From the NCBI GenBank assembly GCA_001275005.1, contig JWZX01002031.1, forward strand, positions 1 through 13,451: a DNA stretch of 13,451 nt. Direction: 5' to 3'. Under the pieces are notes generated by a model, which searched no databases, was not told the DNA's origin, and saw only the letters and a list, made by a program, of their open reading frames with translations. A program made the position numbers and the translations under genes. This document shows, piece after piece, positions 8,349 through 13,451 of the stretch; position 1 is the first letter of the stretch, and every line of letters starts with the position of its first letter. The DNA is from Chrysochromulina tobinii (Eukaryota > Haptophyta > Prymnesiales > Chrysochromulinaceae).

Positions 8349-10358
8349 ATGCCCACGACTGCGCCGAAAGGCAAGTTAAAGGTAAGCAAACTCAAATTGA
8401 AAGGCGACGTCATCGATAGGTCGCAGCTTTCCACGAGGCTGAAAAACGACGTCAACGATAGGTCGCAGCTGTCCACAAGGTCGCAGCTGTCCACAAGATC
8501 GCAGCTGTCCAGTCGTGTTGATTCCGGCCCATCCAGCCACCGCTCGACCAAGGCCGCATCACCATCTCCGTCCCATGCGGGCACTAGCCGAGCTCGATCA
8601 GCGCATCTCAAGCCACTGACAGTACTTCAAACATCCGTTGCTGAAGACTGTAAAGAGGAAGAGGACGGAACAGAACTTAAAGAAGACGAATGCCCGCCGA
8701 ATGACGCATCCGCAACAGCTGAGCCCTTTAAATTGCCTTTGTTGCTGAATGCTGCGTCATCACCATTTGCGTCAACGTACGTGGTGCCCTCCGCATCGTC
8801 GTCTGCCGGATCGCAACCCTCACAGCGCAACGAAACCACGACGGAGCCACTGTTCGGCGAGGCCGAGGATGACGATGAGGACGAACTTGATCCCACCGAG
8901 CGACGAGTGATGACAGAGACAGAGCATGCGGAGGCCGTGGCTATTCAGGCAGCTTCCATGGAGGCGGCGGCCGCGGCGGCCTCTGCGCCACTCAAGCACA
9001 GCTCCGAGCTTCGTAAGGCTGTCGAGGCGCGGCATGCGGAGGCGGCCGCACTCGAGCTCGAGCTTCAAAAGGCAAGCGAGCCCACAAAGCCAGAGGACAT
9101 CGCACTCGAGGAACTCGTCGGGAGGGCAGTCCTCGCGCGCAATCTCTCAGCGAGCTCAATGCTGAAGGAGTGGGACAGGAATCGGGACGGCGAGCTGTCG
9201 AGGTCCGAATTCAAACAGGCGATCAACGACTTGACAGCTAGCTATGTCACACGGCCGCCGACCATCGAGCGGATCGGCGCACTCTTCGAATCGATTGACA
9301 TCGATGGGAGCGGCAAGCTCTCGACGGACGAGCTCAAGCCCTTTTTGCGCGCTTTTTATGTGCAGAGGGATGGGCGCGCCCAGTGGGAGGAGCGCGCGCG
9401 CAGGCGAATTACAAAATGCGCCGACGATGCCACGGCCATCCATGAGGCGGCTGAGGCGACGTTCTTGGCAGAGGCTATGGAGCTCCGGCTGAAGGCGACA
9501 CGCACGCAGCCGCCGCTCAATGTGCGTCTCGGGCGCGCCATTCGGAGCAAGCTGACGAGTGATTCAGGGAGGAGTCCGGGTTACAGCAGCGCGCTCGATG
9601 CACTCGCGTTGCAATGGGCAGCCGCCCAGCACCACGGCGACTACACTTGCACGACGCTGCGCAAGCACCAGTTTCGACGGCAGCTGATGGCGCTTAAGAA
9701 CATGGGCGAGCTGCGCATCGAGGGCGTCGTGGGCGAGGCGATGGCGCAGATTGATGCCCTGTTCGATCACCTCGTTTTCTTACAGGAGAAGGAGAAGGCG
9801 GAGCTGACAGAACGGCTCGTGAGGGCGAAGCAATGGAACGCCGGGCACAACTCATTGAAGGCTGAGGGCGTCCTTGAAACCTCTGGGCACGGCGCCGGCG
9901 TGGGCGTGGGCGTAGGAGCAGGCACAGGCGTAAGGAGAGGGGCAGTCAAAGACGAGTCGGCGCCCTTCGAGATCCACGTAGCAGAGACGTGCGAGGGAGA
10001 TGGCGACTGTTCATTGCAAGACGACGACAGTGACGACGACGATGCTGGGCAGCTCGAAATTCGGTCGACCTTGGCTACGCTTGTAACTGGTGCCGCGCTG
10101 CAGCTCGAGGAGGTCGACGAGCAGGAGGAGGCGTGGAAGGATGCGGTCCAGGCTGCGTACCACCTGCAGGTGGACCTCGCAGTCACCGAGGCGGCCGAGA
10201 AGGTGACCGCCGCCTTTGAGGCTGAGAGGGCAAGCCTTCGGGCCAAGGCTGCCGCCGAGAAGCGTAGGTCCAGAGAGCAGCGCCTGTTCGAGAAAAAGCG
10301 TGAGCAGCGCCGGGCCGCCCTAGCGCGCAAGGTTGCGGAGACCGGGGCGGTCGAGTAG
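8349..10358 (+). CDS. EF-hand calcium-binding protein with coiled-coil C-terminus
   Basis: A 669-residue protein from the first in-frame ATG at 8349; the frame is open further left to 8196 but without an ATG. The N-terminus is basic (KGKLKVSKLKLKG) and continues with repeated RSQLST units. Then come Ser/Pro-rich and acidic stretches (EDDDEDELD) and an Ala-rich helix. Two EF-hand loops follow: DRNRDGELSRSE at 276-287 and DIDGSGKLSTDE at 317-328. Both have acidic or polar residues at positions 1, 3, 5 and 12 and Gly at 6, so both should bind calcium. The 41-residue spacing fits a paired EF-hand unit. Further on are a predicted helical region, a short Gly/Val run (GVGVGVGAGTG), an acidic run (DDDSDDDD) and a Lys/Arg/Ala coiled coil at the end. 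No signal peptide or membrane segment is visible, so it is probably cytoplasmic, nuclear or cytoskeletal. It lies 351 bases after the kelch-kinase gene on the same strand. The calcium-binding call is firm; the cellular role is unknown. Confidence 0.8.
   Translation: MPTTAPKGKLKVSKLKLKGDVIDRSQLSTRLKNDVNDRSQLSTRSQLSTRSQLSSRVDSGPSSHRSTKAASPSPSHAGTSRARSAHLKPLTVLQTSVAEDCKEEEDGTELKEDECPPNDASATAEPFKLPLLLNAASSPFASTYVVPSASSSAGSQPSQRNETTTEPLFGEAEDDDEDELDPTERRVMTETEHAEAVAIQAASMEAAAAAASAPLKHSSELRKAVEARHAEAAALELELQKASEPTKPEDIALEELVGRAVLARNLSASSMLKEWDRNRDGELSRSEFKQAINDLTASYVTRPPTIERIGALFESIDIDGSGKLSTDELKPFLRAFYVQRDGRAQWEERARRRITKCADDATAIHEAAEATFLAEAMELRLKATRTQPPLNVRLGRAIRSKLTSDSGRSPGYSSALDALALQWAAAQHHGDYTCTTLRKHQFRRQLMALKNMGELRIEGVVGEAMAQIDALFDHLVFLQEKEKAELTERLVRAKQWNAGHNSLKAEGVLETSGHGAGVGVGVGAGTGVRRGAVKDESAPFEIHVAETCEGDGDCSLQDDDSDDDDAGQLEIRSTLATLVTGAALQLEEVDEQEEAWKDAVQAAYHLQVDLAVTEAAEKVTAAFEAERASLRAKAAAEKRRSREQRLFEKKREQRRAALARKVAETGAVE
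8406..8516 (+). repeat. Nested in-frame repeats encoding RSQLSTR units
   Basis: A 33-bp stretch starting GACGTCATCGATAGG (8406-8438) recurs at 8448-8480 with few changes. Its right part, TCGCAGCTGTCCACAAGG, then repeats in tandem at 8463-8480, 8481-8498 and 8499-8516 (18-bp period). The protein reads DRSQLSTR twice, then SQLSTR and SQLSSR. Two rounds of duplication (42 bp and 18 bp) are needed, both multiples of three. Confidence 0.9.
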
Positions 10359-10745
10359 TGTATGCTTACCCCCCTGGGTTTTTTTAGAGCAGTTCCAGGA
10401 TTCATCACAGGATTCATAAGGTCACCGTTCACCTGGTTTGTGGGTTTTCTTATTTCGATTCTTCTTGACGCCTCGCATTTCGCGATCGTGATTCGTTGCG
10501 GAAAAGAGCGGACCTACCTCCTACGCTATCACGGTATCACAACGCAGTCGAGTGGAGACGCAGCTTCAGCGTTCAGGGACCTCCCGTCCCATTGCTCCCG
10601 TCCCTGATCTCAGATAGGATAAACCACTGACTTCCCCAATCACAGCGTTGCCTCTCTTTCTCTCTCGAAGAGTCACCGCAGCACACCTCGCACCCCACCT
10701 GGCAGGCCTCCCCTGGCAGGCCGTAGCGGACCTTTTCGACCTAAC
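10359..10745. other. Spacer between convergent genes
   Basis: The EF-hand gene ends on the left and the GH30 gene ends on the right, so this should be two 3' UTRs. It holds three short tandem duplications: CAGGATTCAT at 10396 and 10408, CTCCCGTCCC at 10581 and 10595, and CCTGGCAGGCC at 10698 and 10712. It also holds a hairpin, TCAGGGAC (10573-10580) with GTCCCTGA (10600-10607), stem 8 bp. An ATG frame at 10362-10607 encodes a partly hydrophobic 81-residue peptide, but it overlaps the hairpin and has no recognisable family. I do not call it a gene. Confidence 0.55.
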
Positions 10746-13451
10746 TCAGTGCGTCCTGTACATTGTGCTTGGGCACAACTCAGTATAGGCCTCGTACGGT
10801 AGCTCAGCCTCCTCGTTGGTGGGGACGGCTAGGGCGCGCCCCATTTCTCGGCGGCGGTAGCCAGTGATGATGTAGCCTGTCCCGAGGAGACCAACAGCGA
10901 GCAGGCAGGTGGTGAGCGGCCACATGCTGACCGTGGCGCTGGCGTGGTCAGCAGGATCGGCGCCGCTCGACATCATCGATGTGAAGAGGTCTTCCTGCAA
11001 AAGGCCATCGATGCCGCCGGCGGCCGGCGAGGCGACCGGCTCGCCGGCTGGCGACGCGGCTGGCGACGCGGCCGACGGCGCGGCCGGGAGGCGGTACGAC
11101 TGGATCGAGTGCGGCGGCACGGTCACGTTGGAAGCACCGGCGCCGAGAGAGACATCATAGATGGAGAAGGTCAGCGCCTCCTTGCCCTTGTTCATAGCGA
11201 CAACTGAGACGCCGCCATCTGGCGTGACGAAGGCGACAGCATCGAAATCGGGCTCCTTGGCGATATATGGCTGGAGGCAGAGCTCACGGTCGTCCAACGG
11301 GTCGTCATTGGCCAGGTTGGCGAGCGAGCGCACCGGGAAAGCGTGGGGGAAGCCCTGGCCATCGCCGTGGACCACGCTGAAGGTCTGCGCCTCGGCATCA
11401 ATGTCTGTGCACGGCAGGGCCTGCGCCACAATGTACGTCGATCCAGCGTCGAGTCCGATGGACGAGCCCGAAGTGCCCTTTTTTGTGAGGCACTTGCCCG
11501 ACGCCGGGTTGACGAATTGCGTGCACGCGACGCCCGTCGACTTGACCTGCGCGTTCGTACACTTGGGCGAGATGCGACGCTCCCACTTTTGGTTGGGTGA
11601 GTGTGCGCACGAGTACGTGTCGATGCGAGGGCCAACGCCCCAGTTGGACACGTCGAGGCACTGGTAGGACGTCTTCTCGATGACGATCGAGCCGGTGTTG
11701 TCCAGTGTGAACGACTGGAGACCCGAGCCCGAGCACGGCAGGAAGACGAGTGGCTGACCGTTGGCAACGTCATTCACGGTGAGCTCCTTCTCTTCGACGA
11801 CATGGTTGGCAATCTTGATGCGCTTCGATAGTGCGGGGATGTACTGAGAGAAGTGGCCCATGTAGTAAAACGATGCCTGGAAGATGAGCGTGCTGCCCTG
11901 CTTGAGCTTCTGCTTTGGATCGGCGATGATGTTGGCGTCGCAGCGATTACCAAGGTGGTTGGGGCCGCCGGTGACGTCGAGGATCAGATTCCAGTCGACC
12001 CAGCCTATCGACCAATGGAGGAGGTCCTGGAGGATATCCATACCCAGGTGCTCAGCACGCTGCCACCACTCGTCGGCGTTCATGTGCCTATACACGACGC
12101 CAGGGCAGTTGCACGCCTCAGTTGCCAAGATGAACTTATCCGGCGCGATCTCGTGTGTGCTCTCGAGGTTATGCGTGTTCAGACCGCCATACCAGTGCAC
12201 ACCGATACCATCAATCATTGAACGCGCGCCGGGATCGGCGTACAGGGTTTTGGCCCACTCGACCACTGAGCGCGAGGAGGGAATCGCGAACCGCACCAGG
12301 CCAAGTCATGTCATGTCGGACACAAGAATGGGGTGGGGGCAAGGACGAGGATGGGCACGGACGTGGACGAGGATGGGCGAAGCTGTGGGGTGGAGGCGAC
12401 GTGTGCCACGGCAACAGCACGGGACCGGGCGCGACACGCATGCATACCGTGATCCTTGTTGTGGTCAAATCCGATAATCTTGGTGCCGGGGTGGTCGGCC
12501 CGCAGTACGGGGCCGAGGTGCTTCTTCACAAACTGTGCCTGGAACTCGGGCGTCCAGAGGCACTTCTCCCAGCCCACATCGCCAGCCTCGGCCTCGTTCT
12601 GGACGGTCACACCCCATATGTCGATGCCGTGCTTTTTGTACGCGGAGATGAAGCGGGAAAAGTAGTTGGCGTACGGGCGCTGCATCTCGGGGTCGAGACC
12701 GTTGGGCTTCGCCGTCGAGAGCATCGAGCGCACGCCGTTGATTGGAAGTTTCATCCAATGTGGCGGCGACCAAGGGGAGGCAAAGAGTGAGAGCTTGCTC
12801 CCCGCCCTGCGGATCGCATCCTGAGCTGCAAGGATCATGGGGATCATGCCACTGTCAACGTCGTGGGCTACCGAGTCGTCAAAATGCTTGAGCTCGACAT
12901 CACCAGCCACGTAGGCGAACGAGTAAGTGCGAGACCAGTCCCCCGGACCGAAATCGCACGAGTTCATGGGTACGCGACCGACCGTGTAACCGAGGCCACC
13001 TTTCTCAGGAGGATCGAAGTACTTGTGAATGACCGTAGCCTGGTCCTCCGGTGTCAACGAGAGCCAGTTGAGGGCCGCAGCTTCGGTGAATGCACCTCCA
13101 AACCCGAGAATCTCCTGGTATGTAGCGCTCCGGTCGATGGTCAGTACCTTGGCCTCGATGCTCGGCGACGCCATCCTCTCGAGCCGGAGAGGTGGCATTT
13201 TCTGGAGCAGATTGTACTTGCCATTGCCGAGCGAGGCCGTCTGCTTCCATTCAATGGGCGGGAGAGCAGGTGGCGAGAGAGGAGAGGGCGGGGGAGGAAA
13301 GGGCGGTGGTGGCGACGGCGGTGGTGGCGACGGAGACGGTGGCGCAGGTGGGGGAGGCGCGGGAGGGGGAGGCGTGGGTGGAGGAGGCGTGGGTGGAGGA
13401 GGCGTGGGTGGAGGAGGCATGGGTGGAGGAGGCGTGGGTGGGGGAGGCGTG
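10746..13451 (-). CDS. GH30 glucosylceramidase-like enzyme with inserted lectin domain, membrane-anchored; two exons, 5' partial
   Basis: Glycoside hydrolase of family GH30, close in layout to lysosomal acid beta-glucosidase; it should cleave a beta-glucoside such as glucosylceramide or a sterol glucoside. Exons are 13451-12448 and 12265-10746. Joining them gives HNKDH-VVEWAK in frame, as in the family. Numbering from the first codon visible (13450), there are 840 residues. A run of Pro with Thr, Ala and Ser (1 to about 65) leads to the TIM barrel: GFGGAFTEAAALN from 115, RVPMNSCDF, ASPWSPPHWMK, acid/base E286 in VQNEAEAG, and nucleophile E384 in LATEACN. Next come GWVDWNLILD, GGPNH and YYMGHFSQYIP. 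The beta-sandwich is then broken by a ricin-type trefoil (about 500-635, with QKW ending at W562) and resumes at DAVAFVTPDGG. An Ala/Ser/Pro linker, one membrane helix (about 782-804) and a 36-residue tail with YTEL (828-831) follow. The ATG at 13420 lies inside the Pro repeat (Thr to Met change), so the true start and signal peptide are beyond the window. Confidence 0.9.
12266..12447 (-). other. 182-base spliceosomal intron in the GH30 gene
   Basis: The donor is GTATGC (12447-12442) after ...GATCACG. The acceptor is CTCCTCGCGCTCAG ending at 12266, with a branch-like ATGACATGACTT upstream (around 12315-12304). Phase 1; splicing fuses HNKDH to VVEWAK with a Val codon split across the junction, matching the family alignment. 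Read-through from exon 1 loses the GH30 pattern and meets a stop at 12311-12313. It contains GGACGAGGATGGGC twice (plus strand 12343-12356 and 12365-12378). Confidence 0.9.
13371..13451 (-). repeat. 15-bp tandem repeat encoding TPPPP units
   Basis: On the plus strand the unit is GGCGTGGGTGGAGGA, starting at 13371, 13386, 13401, 13416, 13431 and a partial copy at 13446. On the minus strand it encodes Thr followed by four Pro. In the copy at 13416-13430 Thr has become Met (ACG to ATG). The array leads into less regular APPPP and SPPPP units down to about 13254 and runs off the right edge of the window. Such runs resemble extensin-like, hydroxyproline-rich stalks of algal surface proteins. Confidence 0.85.

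Noticed and set aside
10362-10607. Small ORF with hydrophobic segments just after the EF-hand gene
   Set aside because: It begins four bases after the stop in a 3' UTR setting, overlaps a hairpin and duplications, and resembles no family.
12155-12790. Plus-strand frame across the GH30 intron
   Set aside because: It is the antisense of two exons and the intron, with no protein-like pattern of its own.
1-13451. CRISPR array, phage or bacterial operon
   Set aside because: No spaced identical repeats, no ribosome-binding-site pattern, and a clear spliceosomal intron in the GH30 gene argue for a eukaryotic nucleus.

Overview
The window looks like nuclear DNA of a GC-rich unicellular eukaryote. 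It holds long open frames with few introns, kelch, SAM, kinase and EF-hand domains, a proline-rich extracellular repeat, and a lysosomal-type glucosylceramidase-like enzyme interrupted by one clear GT-AG intron. The first gene combines a GT77-like transferase with a C-terminal Cys cluster. That mix, with the high GC and sparse introns, suggests a marine microalga, most likely a haptophyte. The taxonomic guess is inference from style, not from a marker gene.

Layout. 1-252: upstream DNA with two perfect short hairpins. 253-2643 (+): GT77-like glycosyltransferase with a Cys-rich C-terminus; a consensus splice donor lies just before its stop, so its true 3' end may be in a further exon. 2750-3406 (-): Cys-rich open frame, perhaps an exon or decayed piece of a secreted protein gene. 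3407-3926: no gene seen, but a palindromic ACCGGT repeat and a hairpin built from GTAC words. 3927-7997 (+): large protein with twelve kelch repeats, a 13-residue tandem repeat, a coiled coil, a SAM domain and a kinase-like domain with altered catalytic motifs. 7998-8348: spacer with a hairpin, short duplications and a second ACCGGTACCGGT. 8349-10358 (+): EF-hand protein with an RSQLST repeat near its N-terminus. 10359-10745: convergent spacer with short tandem duplications and a hairpin. 10746-13451 (-): GH30 glucosylceramidase-like protein in two exons, with a ricin-type lectin domain inserted in its beta-sandwich, a C-terminal membrane anchor, and an N-terminal proline-rich stalk that runs off the window.

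How they may work together. Two genes (the glycosyltransferase and the glycosidase) deal with sugars in the secretory or endomembrane system. The two middle genes (kelch-SAM-kinase and EF-hand) look like intracellular signalling or scaffold proteins. Adjacency in a eukaryotic genome is weak evidence of a shared pathway, and I do not claim an operon or a defined system. The strongest unusual points are the twelve-kelch-SAM-degenerate-kinase fusion and the membrane-anchored GH30 with an inserted lectin domain.
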